64,000 bases of DNA from Diphasiastrum complanatum (lineage: Eukaryota; Streptophyta; Lycopodiopsida; Lycopodiales; Lycopodiaceae): the NCBI GenBank assembly GCA_029204225.1, contig CM055102.1:1915629-1979628 (forward strand), in the 5' to 3' direction. The translations under genes were made by a program, and so were the position numbers. Each line of letters starts with the position of its first letter. Position 1 is the first letter of the stretch. Under the pieces are notes generated by a model, which saw nothing but the letters and a program-made list of their open reading frames with translations, was not told the origin of the DNA and ran no database searches. This document shows positions 1 through 14,833 of the stretch, in pieces.

Positions 1-101
1 TCCTAAATCTTCATAGATCTCTTTATCTATCATTTGTTGAGAGAAAAGTGAGTGCTAAGTGCTTTAGGACAGAACCTAAAAGTTGAAGAAACATTAGAAT
101 C

Positions 102-3100
102 ATGGCTTCCAATGGTGGGATCATGCTAGAGTCTAGTGAAAGGTTGAGTTCATCAAACTACTCTACTTGGAAAGTGAGGATGGAGTCCTTACTTGAGTTG
201 AATGAACTCATGGACATAGTTGCAGAAATTGAAGAGAGACCTCTCACACTTCAAAAGCAACAAAGGTTTGATAAGAAGGCCAAAAGGGCTCTTCATATCA
301 TTAAAATGAATGTTACAAATGAACTTCTCAAGGAAGTTGGAAAGTGTCAAAGTGCAAGTGAGGCATGGAATGCCTTAAAGAAGCTCTTTGAATCAAAGTC
401 CACATCTAGGGTATTGACCCTAAGGAGACAAATATTTTCTAGTAGGCAAAGAGAGGGTGAAAGTGCTCATGCATTTATCTTGAGAGTTAAGTCCCTAAGT
501 GATGATTTAGCATGCATTGATGAGAACATAAAAGATGGTGAAATAGTCCAAGTTATGTTGAATGGTTTGCTAAATGAACATGCTAACCTTGTGCAAAGTT
601 TTGCCATTCAAAGAGTCTTGCCAAGTGTGGTTGACTTGCAAGAAATCTTATTGGCTGAAGAACATAGGTTGCAATCAAAGCTTGATGGTGCATCCTTGCA
701 AGGTGGAGGTGAAGAGGCTTTCTTCACAAAAGGAAAATTCAAGGGCAAAGGTAAAGGCAAAGGGAAATGGTCCAAAGGTGGTAACTTTGATCATGATGAT
801 CACTCTTCCTCTTCCTCTTCTACTAAGAACAATAAGTCAAAGTTCAAGTGCTTTTATTGTGGGATAAAAGGTCATTTTGCAAATGAATGTTATAAGAAGA
901 AAAGAGAGCAAGGAGAGAGGCAAGGAAATCTTACAATAGATGAGGAAGAACATAACACATGTGAATCACTTGTTATGACTTCAAGTTTGTTAGCCAACAT
1001 AGATGATAATGATCCTTGGTGGATTGATAGTGGAGCCTCATCTCACATGACAAGACATAAGGAATACTTTACATCCTTATTGTCTTATGAGGGAGAAGGT
1101 AACATCATCTACACTGCAAATGATGGTCAATGTGACATCAAAGGCATAGGCACTATTCCTATTTCCCTTTCAACAAATAGGAAAGCAAATCTTGAAAATG
1201 TTTTGTACATTCCTTCAATCACTAAGAATTTGCTTAGTGTAAGTCAAATGATTGACAAAGGACTTGATGTGGAGTTCATTGGAGATGCATGTTTGATAAG
1301 TAAATGTGGATCCTTGATTGCTCAAGGTAGGAGGCATGGTAAACTTTTCAAGCTTGATGCATGTGTGATCTCTAATCATGAAGGATGTATGGCTAGGGAG
1401 CAATTGACAAACCAAGAAGTTTGGCACAAGAGGTTGGGCCATCCCAACTTCAAATCTTTGGAGGTAATGGCAAAGAAAGAGCTTGTTCTTGGTCTCCCTA
1501 AAAGTCTTGTTGCAAACAATAGTGTTTGTGAACATTGTGCCTTGTCCAAATCTCATAGACTTGCTTATTCTAGATCTACTTCTAGATCTAAAGAAGCTTT
1601 TCAACTTGTGCATTCTGATATTCATTCTTCTAGTACAACTAGCAATGGTGGGGCAAAGATGTATGCAACTTTCATTGATGACTTTAGTAGGTATACTTGG
1701 ATCTATCTTCTTAAAAGTAAGGATGAAGTGTTTGCTGCATTTGTCAAGTTCAAGAATGAAATGGAAAACCAATTCAATACAAAGATCAAATGCTTAAGAT
1801 CTGATAATGGAGGGGAATACACCTCAAATAGGTTCAAAGACTTTTGTATAGCACATGGGATTAAGAGGGAGATGTCTAGTCCTAGGACTCCACAACAGAA
1901 TGGAGTGGCCGAGAGGAAGAATAGAACCCTTTGTGAATGTGCCAAGGCAATGAGACTACATGCTAATCTTGCTAAGTCTTTTTGGGGGGAAGCTTTAGCA
2001 TGTGCTAACTATCTATGTAATAGATGGACAAGTGCTTCCTTGGATGGTAAAACTCCTCATGAGGTTCTTTATGGTAGAAGGCCGAGTGTCAAGCATTGTA
2101 GGATCTTTGGATGTACATGTTTTGTCAATATCACACTTGATGATAGAACTAAAGAAGATCCTTCATCAAAGAAGGGTGTGTTTGTTGGCTATAGTGAAGT
2201 AAGCAAGGCTTACAAAGTGTACATTCCTTCTACAAAGAAAGTTGTCATAAGTAGGGATGTCATCTTTCATGAAGAGAATGTTTCCAATGTTGTTGATGTT
2301 GATGTTGATGTGCCTACTAATCATCATGATGTGCAAGATGTCTTGGATGAAGATGGAGATGCCACTCCAAAGCAAACTTCAAGGAAGACTCAAAGGCAAA
2401 GGGCTAAGCCATCAAGGCTAACCTATGATGAAAAAGGAAAGCAAGTGGTGGACAACTCTAACTTTGCTTTTCTTACCTCTTTTGATGAACCAACTTGTGT
2501 AGGTGAAGCAATTCAAAAGAAGGAATGGATCCAAGCCATGGATCATGAGCATCAAGCACTCATCAAAAGCAACACATGGAGGTTGGTAAAGCTTCCAAAG
2601 GACAAGAAGGCAATTGGTTGTAAGTGGATCTTCAAGATCAAGACAAATCAAGATGGATCAATCAACAAGTACAAGGCAAGGTTGGTGGCAAAGGGGTATG
2701 CTCAAGAATATGGTATTGACTATGATGAGACCTTTGCACCCATGGCAAAGATGGTAACTATTCGAATCCTAATCTCTCTTGCAACTCTTTATGATTGGGA
2801 TATGTGGCAAATGGATGTTACTAATGCCTTCTTGAATGGTGATCTTGAAAAAGATATTTACATGGAGCAACCCGAGGTCTATGTTTCACATGATGAGCCT
2901 AATCATGTGTGCTATCTCCAAAAGAGTTTGTATGGGCTAAAGCAAGCACCAAGGAGTTGGTATGCTAAGCTCAATTCCTTCTTACTTTCTCAAAACTTTG
3001 TTATGAGTGAGTATGATCATTCTCTCTACTTTAGATTGAATGAAAATGATATCACTTTACTTTTGATCTATGTTGATGACATTATCTTAAGTGGTGGTAA

Positions 3101-4055
3101 CAATCTAGATATAGATGAAATCAAGATGGCACTCAAAAGAGAGTTTGAAATTCAAGATCTTGGTAAACTTCATTATATCTTAGGAATAGAGATTATTAGA
3201 ACTTCTAAATCTACATTCATATGTCAAGAAAAGTATGTTAACTCTATTCTAAAAAGGTTTCATATGGAAGATTGTAAAGTTGTTTCTACTCCTATGGAAT
3301 CAAATGTAAAGCTAACTACAAGAAGTAATGAAAGATCCTTCAAGGACATTACTCTCTATAGAAAGCTAATAGGATCTCTTATATGGTTAACCATCACAAG
3401 ACCTGATCTAAGCTTTGTGGTTGGTAAACTAAGTCAATTTATGCAAGATCCTAGTGAGGCTCATTGGAAGCTAGGAAAGAGAGTACTTAGATACATCTCG
3501 GGATCTAGAGATTTTGGCATCTTGTATGGAGGTACTACACCTAACCTTTGTGGATTTTCAGATTCAGATTTTGCAGGTGATCAAATGGATAGGAAGTCAA
3601 CAAGTGCCTTTGCAATCTATCTTGGAGATGGAGTGGTCTCATGGCTATCAAAGAAGCAACCAACTATCTCTCTATCTTCCACCGAAGCCGAGTACAAGGC
3701 ATTAACAACATGCACCAAGGAGATTCTTTGGATCAAGAGGATGTTATTGGATCTTCACTTGCTGGAACCAGAGAAGACTCAAATCATACTTTGTGATAAC
3801 CTTTCAGCCCAAAGCTTGGCAAGCAATCCTGTTTTTCATGCAAGGAGCAAGCACATTGAGATTGCTCACCATTTTGTGAGAGATCAAGTCATTGCCAAAG
3901 AGGTGGAGCTTCAACATGTCTCTTCAAAGGAGTGTGTGGCTGATATCTTCACCAAACCATTGGGAAAGGACCTATATTTAATGCATAGATCTAATCTTGG
4001 AATGTGCTCAAAGACTATGTTGAAACTAGCATCCAATGTTGAAGAGGGAGTGTGA
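102..4055 (+). CDS. Copia gag-pol polyprotein, intact
   Basis: A 1317-residue polyprotein encoding everything needed for reverse transcription and integration of the element. Domains in order: UBN2-type Gag in the first ~200 residues; a Lys/Gly-rich stretch and a CCHC zinc knuckle (CFYCGIKGHFANEC, near residue 250); an aspartic protease with active site DSGASSH near 310; GAG-pre-integrase with an H-H-C-C set (HKRLGH...CEHC); an integrase core with D (HSDIH), D (SDNGGEY) and E (NGVAERKNR); a reverse transcriptase with the YVDD box ([12 protein letters not shown]); and RNase H with SDSDFAGD, SSTEAEYKAL and the late D/H region. The start is the first ATG of the frame, shortly after the leader. 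The stop codon lies 3 bases inside the 3' LTR. No stop or frameshift is seen, so this is the only apparently competent element in the window. Whether it is transcribed cannot be told. Confidence 0.95.
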   Translation: MASNGGIMLESSERLSSSNYSTWKVRMESLLELNELMDIVAEIEERPLTLQKQQRFDKKAKRALHIIKMNVTNELLKEVGKCQSASEAWNALKKLFESKSTSRVLTLRRQIFSSRQREGESAHAFILRVKSLSDDLACIDENIKDGEIVQVMLNGLLNEHANLVQSFAIQRVLPSVVDLQEILLAEEHRLQSKLDGASLQGGGEEAFFTKGKFKGKGKGKGKWSKGGNFDHDDHSSSSSSTKNNKSKFKCFYCGIKGHFANECYKKKREQGERQGNLTIDEEEHNTCESLVMTSSLLANIDDNDPWWIDSGASSHMTRHKEYFTSLLSYEGEGNIIYTANDGQCDIKGIGTIPISLSTNRKANLENVLYIPSITKNLLSVSQMIDKGLDVEFIGDACLISKCGSLIAQGRRHGKLFKLDACVISNHEGCMAREQLTNQEVWHKRLGHPNFKSLEVMAKKELVLGLPKSLVANNSVCEHCALSKSHRLAYSRSTSRSKEAFQLVHSDIHSSSTTSNGGAKMYATFIDDFSRYTWIYLLKSKDEVFAAFVKFKNEMENQFNTKIKCLRSDNGGEYTSNRFKDFCIAHGIKREMSSPRTPQQNGVAERKNRTLCECAKAMRLHANLAKSFWGEALACANYLCNRWTSASLDGKTPHEVLYGRRPSVKHCRIFGCTCFVNITLDDRTKEDPSSKKGVFVGYSEVSKAYKVYIPSTKKVVISRDVIFHEENVSNVVDVDVDVPTNHHDVQDVLDEDGDATPKQTSRKTQRQRAKPSRLTYDEKGKQVVDNSNFAFLTSFDEPTCVGEAIQKKEWIQAMDHEHQALIKSNTWRLVKLPKDKKAIGCKWIFKIKTNQDGSINKYKARLVAKGYAQEYGIDYDETFAPMAKMVTIRILISLATLYDWDMWQMDVTNAFLNGDLEKDIYMEQPEVYVSHDEPNHVCYLQKSLYGLKQAPRSWYAKLNSFLLSQNFVMSEYDHSLYFRLNENDITLLLIYVDDIILSGGNNLDIDEIKMALKREFEIQDLGKLHYILGIEIIRTSKSTFICQEKYVNSILKRFHMEDCKVVSTPMESNVKLTTRSNERSFKDITLYRKLIGSLIWLTITRPDLSFVVGKLSQFMQDPSEAHWKLGKRVLRYISGSRDFGILYGGTTPNLCGFSDSDFAGDQMDRKSTSAFAIYLGDGVVSWLSKKQPTISLSSTEAEYKALTTCTKEILWIKRMLLDLHLLEPEKTQIILCDNLSAQSLASNPVFHARSKHIEIAHHFVRDQVIAKEVELQHVSSKECVADIFTKPLGKDLYLMHRSNLGMCSKTMLKLASNVEEGV

Positions 4056-4695
4056 AAATTGTCAACATTTCCTAGCTAGTTTGAGGCCTAAATTGGCTAA
4101 AATTGTAAATAGTTTTGGTTCTGGAGTTTCACACGTGTGAACCAGGCCACAATGTTTTTATTTACTGTATTTTTTCAGTATGATGAAGTGTCAAACTTCA
4201 TACCCTTCAAAATGAGACCATTTTGATGTATTTTGGTCATATAAGCCATTTTTAGCTATTTTTCCTATATAGGGAATATCTAGGGTCAAGTACCTTCTAG
4301 AGAGAGGAGAGAGAGTCATCTTCCTCATCCATAAATAGTAGGGAAGTCGTGGAGAACAGGTTGGAGAAACCTTTTGTATGCTTCATTGAGATCAATAGAT
4401 CATTGTCATTGTTTCTTCCTCCATTGAGAGCATTGTTGTGTGTATTGTCTTCAAGCTATTGTGTATGATCTTAGGTGCTTTCCAAAAGTGGTAGGCTGAT
4501 GTATTATGGACTATTTTGGGCCGCACTTGATGTTTATGGAAGTTTCCATTTGTGATAAATGCTTTTTGATCAAGTTCTTTGCATTCTAGGTAGCATAGAA
4601 TGTGTTGCCAATTCCTAGCTTATGTAGTTTGGAGTGCAAGCATTCAAGCCAATGATCTTGGAGTTTAGATCCACTTAGGATCTGTATTTTTCACA
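4051..4695 (+). repeat. 3' LTR of the intact Copia element
   Basis: The LTR begins directly after the polypurine tract with TGTGAAAATTG and ends in TATTTTTCACA, so its ends form short inverted repeats with the usual TG...CA. It is 645 bp long. About 75 bp in it carries a perfect 12-bp palindrome, tcacacgtgtga, containing a G-box core (CACGTG). The following base begins unrelated Copia RT sequence, which shows that the element inserted into an older Copia copy. Confidence 0.85.
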
Positions 4696-4697
4696 AA

Positions 4698-4769
4698 CAA
4701 CCTATTGGGTTTATCCAAGACAAAAACAAAGTTTGCTTGCTCTTCAAAAGTCTCTATGGACTAAAGCAA
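4698..4769 (+). pseudogene. Scrap of Copia reverse transcriptase
   Basis: Twenty-four codons read as a Copia RT segment, ending in KSLYGLKQ, the motif that precedes APRSWY in intact elements. It abuts the end of the intact element's LTR and has no continuation after position 4770. It is the flank of an older, broken Copia copy that served as insertion target. Confidence 0.8.
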
Positions 4770-5623
4770 TGTGGAGTCTTATGATCTTACATTATCCAAG
4801 TTTTGTCATATATTGTAAAAAAATTTCATTTTCTACATATGTAAAATGTGCTATAGTGCCTAAATTCATGTAAAGGCCTATTATGCACTTTGTAAATTCA
4901 TATTTTGAGTAGAAGTTGCGACGTTCTATAAGAGATGCAATAGAAGTTCAGAACCGACATTTGACGGTTCATAAGTGACATTGAGGCTGAAGAACATTCC
5001 TATAAGGACAACACTTTGTGCCATTGTACATACGCATTTCTACGCAGAGCTGAGTATCAATAGAGAGTGAAGAGCAAGTTCCTATAGCTTGAGCATTCTT
5101 TCCTTCTGCTATCTTTCACAGAATTACTTCTTATCATTTGTACAAATACACTCTGTATGATCTGTGATTGAATGTGATACTGTTCTATTTGCTTCACACA
5201 CATTTCTTACGTTATACTGAATTTCAGTTACTCTAACATGGATTTTCAGGTGACACCAGCAAGTAACAATTTTGACTAATGTGTGCAGGGAATTAGCCGA
5301 AGCTGTTAAGCATAACTTTTAGCAGAACTTCCTTCAAACTCTGAATGAGCTATGTGTTCAGATAATCAGATTGTTTGATGTTTTGATTTGTTTGCTTTCT
5401 GCAATAAAAACTAATTCTCTGTGTTTGATTAAGAAGAATCCTTAGCCAATGTGATTCTGCTAGATGAATCTATTTGCTAGTTGTTGTCTGTTCTGACTGT
5501 TTACCTGATGTCTGAAGAGCCTGGAAGATAAAGTAATTTTTACAGTTGCAGACCTTGACCAAATCGTTTCATCATTGGTGTTCTTGGATGTCAATTTACC
5601 CAAATATCTTTGGATAACCAGTT
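4770..5623 (+). other. Non-coding stretch, possible Gypsy LTR/leader
   Basis: No gene is recognised here. By position it should contain the 5' LTR and leader of the Gypsy element that follows, but no matching 3' LTR survives, so its limits cannot be set. I could not identify a convincing tRNA primer-binding site. Confidence 0.4.
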
Positions 5624-6340
5624 ATGTCGAAGGTCGCAGAACAGTTAGTAAAAATTCCTAGTAATAAAAAATTAAAGCTTGATAAGTCTAGTGGAAAACA
5701 TTATGATGTTGATATTAGTTCATAAGCTAAGTAGCTTTTAGACGAAGAAACTAGACAAGTTAAGAAAGTGACATTTTCAGATCCAGTTATAAGTAGCGAG
5801 ATACCTAGAGATCTGTCGCCACTTAGAAATCATTCTTATAATATTATCGAAGACTTGTTTCTAGAATGCCCAATATAACCTTTAAACAATTATTAGACGA
5901 TAACCAATATTATAAGAAAGAAATGAAGCAATTTTTTCGAAATAAAAAGAGAAGAGAAAAGCAAAGTTACCAGTAGTCAACATAGGATTAGTTAATTACG
6001 GTGATGAAGGCCAACCAGAGATTCAAGTAGTAATAAATGGCTATATCTTAGATCATGTACCCATAGATTCCGGATCTAGTGTAAATATAATGACTGAAAA
6101 AACAACATACGAATTAGGCATTCATCATAGAATAGCACCCACCTTAAGACATTTAAGGTTAGCTGATGCAACTAAAAGATTACCAATAGGAGAACTGGCT
6201 CAGGTTACAGTTTATATTGGAGACCATAAGTTTCTTATGGATTTTATAATATTAAAAACTACGAGACAATCATCATATAAAGTGTTATTAGGATGACCAT
6301 GGCTCTATCAGGCCGATGTTATAACCCACTAGAAGAAGAA
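5624..6340 (+). pseudogene. Gypsy gag-pol start with first retropepsin domain
   Basis: From the ATG at 5624 a Lys-rich frame continues through stops at 5723 (TAA) and 5732 (TAG), both placed where Gln would fit. After a frameshift a second piece (from about 5867) leads into a retropepsin-like domain. It has an IDSGSSVNIM active site at about 6066-6092, a downstream LADATKRLPIGEL segment and a final PWLYQAD motif after a TGA at 6294-6296. The protease is the enzyme that matures the polyprotein. A very similar domain follows about 560 bp downstream. Confidence 0.75.
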
Positions 6341-6479
6341 GGAGATTACCTTCAGATCCCAGATGGAGACACCGACAGGAAAAAGTCATAAAAGAATTTC
6401 CATAAAAAAGATAAGTACGAAGGTGAGACACCTACATCTTCCTCGAGCTATACTTCAGAGGAAGAAGGGCTTCAGTCAA

Positions 6480-7114
6480 TAGGGACTGAGGAAGGGGAGA
6501 GGTTAGTTACACTAAGTATACCTGCATACAGTAATAGAGTAGAATATGTAGATAGAGGAGATTGTGGAGTTCCAGAGATTAGTGCGATCATAGGAGATCA
6601 GACCATAGATAGAATACTAATAGACTCAGGATCCAGTATCAACTTAGTAACGAAAACAATGGTTAAAGAATTAGGATTAGAAAACCAGATACAGCCTATC
6701 ACTTATCACGAAATCCATTTAGCAGATGCGACTAAATGTATACCAGTAGGTGAGCTAAAAGGTATTAACGTAGTTATAGAGACAGAGACGTTTGTTATGA
6801 ATTTCCTTGTCATAAATCCAGTAGATACACCACCTTATTCGATATTATTTGAAAGACCATGGTTATATCAAGCAGATGCTATTATAAATTGGTCTACCAA
6901 ACAGATATTTTTTCCAGGTATTCTCACAACCAGTCCAATAGGGGGTCACCTTTTGAGATGGGATGAGGAGTTAGCTAGACCTGCTGAATCATGGATCAAT
7001 TTTATAGAATGCTATGAGATTGACGAGGAAGAAGAAATACCGACAACATCCAAGTCAAGAGAAGTTCTGGGTGGAACCAGAGCAAGTCTGACCAAGGGGA
7101 TGGTAGATAAATAA
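6480..7114 (+). pseudogene. Second retropepsin domain of the same Gypsy element
   Basis: The frame reads an IDSGSSINLV active site (about 6621-6650), then LADATKCIPVGEL and ERPWLYQADAIINW. These are the same landmarks in the same order as the first protease domain. It lies in a different reading frame from the first domain, so at least one indel separates them. An acidic linker follows (EIDEEEEIPT). Two protease-like domains in one element are unusual; retropepsins normally act as homodimers of one domain. Confidence 0.75.
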
Positions 7115-7124
7115 AGGTAAGACT

Positions 7125-8560
7125 TTGAATCTATATAAACACCAATTGGACCAGGAATGTGAAGAGCATATATTGCTTCTTCAAACATACCAAAACATGT
7201 TTGCTTGGTCGATGGATGATTTAATAGGAATACCAGTTAAATGGGATGAACATAGAATAGATCTTATTCAGGGAACAATACCTGTTAGACAACATCAATA
7301 TAGATTGAATCCAAAGTACTCCTTATTAGTAAAAGATGAATAAGATAGATGTCTTAGAGCGGGTATTATATATCCTGTTCTAAGCAGCGAGTGGGTGCCA
7401 CCAATAGTTATAGTACCTAAGAAGAAGACGGGCAAGATTAGAGTTTGTCAAGATTTTAGAAAACTAAATGCTGCTACAACAAAGGATTATCATCCTCTAC
7501 CGTATACATATACCATTCTTGACCAGGTAGCTGGTCATGAACGTTATAGATTTTTAGATGGATTCTCAAGTTATAACCAAGTTTTTATAAAAGAGGAAGA
7601 TAGATCCAAAACTACTTTCACTACTGATTGGAGGACGTACGCATATACGCGAATGCCCTTTAGTCTTTGTAATGCACCTGTCACATTCCAACGTATGATG
7701 ACAAATATTTTTCAAAAAATTTTAAGAAAGTTTTTAAAAATTTTCATGGATGACTTTTGTGTCTATTCATCAACTAAAAACCATTTAGATACATTAGAGA
7801 AAACATTGAGAAGATGTCAAGAGACATCTCTTAAACTGCATCCAGCTAAGTGTTACTTTGGGATGAGGGAAGACATCCTTTTAGGGCATAAAATTTCGGA
7901 GGATGGTATACAAGCCGACATTGAAAAAATAAAAAAGATTTTAGAATTATTAGAACCAACCAATTTAAGAGAGCTTAGAGGTTTTCTAGGACATGTAGGT
8001 TACTATCGAAGGATAATTGAAGATTATGCTATAATAGTAACTTCTTTAACAAGTTTACTAAAAAAAATTGTTGAGTACCATTGGACACAAGACCATTAGC
8101 AAGCTTTTGATCAATTGAAACAGTCATTAGCAGAAGCCACTGGGGTTAGACCTCCAAATTGGGCTAAAAAATTCCATTTATATGTAGACACATCATCGTT
8201 TGCAATAGGTGTAGTGCTTAGTCAGAAAGATGACCAAAATATAGATTATCCAATTTACTATGCAGGAAGGCAACTCGCTGCATCAGAAAAGAATTATTCC
8301 GCTACAGAGCGAGAAGCACTAGGGATGATTTATTCAGTAAAGAAATTTAGACATTACCTTTTAGGATACCCTTTTGTTTTTTACGTAGATCACTAAGCAT
8401 TAAAACTTTTAGTGAATAAACCTGATCTTTCGGGTAGAATAGCTAGATGGATATTATTATTAGATGAGTTTAATTATGAAGTAGAATTAAGAAGAGGCAA
8501 GGATCATCAAAATGCTAATTATATATCCCGCCTCCAAACAAAAAATCAATTTTATGATGA
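7125..8560 (+). pseudogene. Gypsy reverse transcriptase and RNase H, broken by stops
   Basis: One reading frame runs throughout, interrupted by TAA at 7341, TAG at 8097 and TAA at 8394. RT landmarks are PIVIVPKKKTGKIRVCQDFRK, the F.D box (FLDGFSSYNQ), MPFSLCNAP.TFQR and the catalytic FMDDF (in place of the common YVDD). The connection domain reads HISEDGIQAD-like and RELRGFLGHVGYYRR. RNase H begins at LYVDTSSFAIGVVLSQ and continues through ATEREALGMIY to the LSGRIARWILLL segment. All three stops sit where Gln codons would fit. Confidence 0.88.
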
Positions 8561-9556
8561 ATTTCCAGATGAACATATAATGCATATTCAATCAGAAACA
8601 TCAATATATATGGACGTTATTAATTTCTTACAGGACCAGATATATCTTGAACATTATAATAAACAACAAAAAACTGTTTTTCTTTCTAAGGTAGGACCTT
8701 ATACGATTGTAAATAGTATATTGTGTAAATTAGGAACTGATGATAGTCTCCACCGATGTCTAGAACCAACCGAGACAACCGCTGTAATAAGTGCATTACA
8801 TGATGAAGATTCGGGAGGTCACTATGATCTTAAAAACACTGCAAAAAAGATTTTCAATGCTAAATATTGGTGGCCTACCATCTATAGAGATGGTAAATTA
8901 TTCATTAAAAAATGTGATGCATGCCAGAGGATGGGGAAACCCAGCTTTGCAACACATTGGCCATTTACTCCAATTATTTCCTTAACACCCTTTGAGAAGT
9001 GGGGGATAGATTTTGTAGGACCTATCAAACCGATCATGCGTAAAACTCGTCGTTGTTACATACTCGTTGCCACGAACTATGCTACCAAGATGGTAGAGGC
9101 CGAAGCCACAATTAAGAACGATGCTAAGACTGTAGCAAAGTTTTTATTCCAAAACATTATCACGCGATATGGTTGTCCCTTATAACTTGTTAGCGATAGG
9201 GGAACCCATTTTCTTAATGAGACCATTGAAGCCATGTTGTCATATTTTTCTATTACACATCGCCAAACCACTCCATATAATCCAAAAGCAAATGGGCTTA
9301 CAGAGCGAGCAAATATAATTCTATGTAAAATTTTGAATAAAGTAACAGAAACACATTCTTCTGATTGGGATCAGAAGTTACCGTCTGTCTTATGGGCATA
9401 TAGAACTGCTGAAAAGATTACAACTAGGCAGACTCCATACTATCTTGTGTATGGAATGCATCCCATACTACCAATAGAATTCAAAGTTTCGACGTTTTGC
9501 ATTAGTAATGAAGAGCGAATGGATGAACACGATAGTCTCCGGGAGCGGATGATATC
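8561..9556 (+). pseudogene. Gypsy integrase, truncated at its C-terminus
   Basis: The zinc-binding H-H-C-C domain is visible (HDEDSGGHYD...CDACQRMG), followed by the DDE core: D in WGIDFVGPI, D in LVSDRGTHF just after an in-frame TAA at 9183-9185, and E in NGLTERANI. The frame continues through LPSVLWAYRTA to about 9556, where Copia sequence begins. The chromodomain/C-terminal part and 3' LTR are absent. Confidence 0.85.
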
Positions 9557-10017
9557 AAGATGCAAGATCTTGGAAAAATTCACTACATTCTAGGATTAGA
9601 GATTGACTTTCTTAAAGATAAAGCTTTTGTATGTCAATCAAAGTATGCTCTTTCAATTTTTAAAACGTTCAATATGTTAGATTGTAAGAGTATAGAAACT
9701 CCTATGGAGCAAAATGTAAAAGACCCTAACAAGGGTGATGAAAGATCCTTCGTGGACATCACACTTTTTAGGAGTCTTATAGGCTCCTTAATTTGGCTCA
9801 CAATAACTAGACCTGACATAAGCTTTAGTGTTCATAGGTTGAGCCAGTCTATGCAAAATCCTACTATTTATCATTGGAAAATGGCCAAGAGAATGCTTAG
9901 ATATATATCTTCAACCTTTGATTATGGTTTATTGTATAAAAGTGAAGATCTTTCTATTGTTGGTTATTCTGACTCGGATTTTGCAAGTGATAGAGCATAT
10001 CAAAAATCTATATAGAC
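9557..10017 (+). pseudogene. Copia RT/RNase H fragment fused to the Gypsy integrase
   Basis: The segment starts inside RT at [17 protein letters not shown], continues through [15 protein letters not shown] and MLRYIS, and stops inside RNase H just after YSDSDFASDRA. The remaining RNase H is missing, so an internal deletion joins it directly to a polypurine tract. Its closest relative in the window is the minus-strand Copia at 23.9-25.2 kb, which shares TPMEQ.VKDP.KGDERSF and the same LTR start. Confidence 0.85.
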
Positions 10018-10032
10018 TGTTTTTAGGAGGAG

Positions 10033-10795
10033 TGTTCAAATGGAAAAATAATCCATCTTGTCTTTAGGCTTGCTACAAATATTGTACCATGCAAGTATGT
10101 TGTTCATAAATGCAAAATGCCAAGTTTGGCCTAGATAGAACTTGAGCTACATGGAGATGTCACATCTAGAATGATGAGTACAACTTGCATATAGTTTGTA
10201 GACATAGAATTAGCAAAATTATGCTTGTAGAAACTTGTGGCAATTCACATGCATTAATTGTAAGTGATCCATAGTGACATGCAAGGCATTCACAAAGTGT
10301 AATGGACACATGCATGATGATTTGTACATATCTAGTTAGAACTAGCACACTTGGAAAAAGTTGGTAGAGTTTCATGCATGAGAAGTGACAAATGTCACAT
10401 AGACTCTAGTTTTCACTTTAGATGTCATTAAATGATGGATGGATGTGGTTCTACCTCGAGCTATCTCAAACTCCATAAATATGTGTAGCTCTCCTCATAT
10501 TTTGTGAGGAAGAACCAAAGCTTTGTAGCTATCTCATGCCATTTTGGATCCACATATTTTTTGATTGTTATATCTCTATCTTTCTCTCTCTAACTCGTGT
10601 TGAGGCTAACACTAATACACTGATATCTTGTACTTTTGTTCATTATTGATTTATTGCTATCATATTCTGATGCTTAGCATGCTAGATTGTGGTTAAGCCA
10701 TATCTTCTGAACTAGATCTTGTTAATCAATCTAGAATCATGTTACTATGCTAATCACAAAGCTTAATTAGATCCATCATACTTGTGGACATTTTC
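10033..10795 (+). repeat. 3' LTR of the Copia fragment (right end approximate)
   Basis: The LTR starts with tgttcaaatgg right after the tract aggaggag, matching the start of the LTR at 23858 (minus), which reads tgttgaaatattgg after the same tract. The right end is uncertain. A ccacacgtggga motif near 10793 resembles motifs at other LTR junctions in the window. No coding potential is seen. Confidence 0.5.
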
Positions 10796-14604
<3,809 letters not shown>

Positions 14605-14833
14605 CAACTAAGACAAATTCTCTCTTAACAAGGTCAAGTGTCCTCTGTATACCAGGGTGACCCACATTGGGGCTATTGTGGCACTCATGCAGGATTTGGG
14701 CCCTAATGTCCGCGATATCTGGCACACAGACTTTTCCTCTATGAAAAAGTAAATCATTCCGAATGGAATAATCATCAAGTATCTTCTCTTCGCGAGATTT
14801 CTTGGAATCCTGCTTTCCAAGATTGTCTCTCAT
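14605..14833 (-). pseudogene. Gypsy integrase zinc-binding fragment
   Basis: The frame reads a histidine pair in ILHECHNSPNVGHPGIQRT, typical of the integrase H-H-C-C domain, and ends at about 14605. From there the sequence (including CACACGTGTG) belongs to another repeat. The catalytic core is gone. Confidence 0.8.

Larger units (their letters stand above)
1..4695 (+). mobile_element. Copia (Ty1-type) LTR retrotransposon, 5' end outside the window
   Basis: The element has one uninterrupted gag-pol frame (102-4055), a polypurine tract at 4041-4050 (gaagagggag) and a 3' LTR at 4051-4695 that begins TGTGAAAA and ends TTTTCACA. The domain order protease, integrase, reverse transcriptase, RNase H is that of Copia elements. 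Bases 1-101 are leader sequence. They do not match the end of the 3' LTR, and I see no initiator-Met primer-binding site in them, so the 5' LTR and PBS lie upstream of the window. The intact frame suggests recent insertion. Confidence 0.93.
5624..9556 (+). mobile_element. Decayed Gypsy (Ty3-type) retrotransposon, 3' end lost
   Basis: Remnants run in the order gag-like, protease, protease, RT, RNase H, integrase, which is the Gypsy order (integrase last). The frame carries in-frame stops at 5723, 5732, 6294, 7341, 8097, 8394 and 9183 and at least two frameshifts. The integrase runs straight into a Copia RT fragment near 9556, so the 3' LTR is missing. The coding strand is A-rich and the base composition differs clearly from the Copia element upstream. 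Confidence 0.9.

Noticed and set aside
6660-9556. Endogenous plant pararetrovirus (caulimovirid)
   Set aside because: An integrase with zinc and DDE domains follows RNase H, and there is no movement or coat protein; this is a Gypsy retrotransposon.
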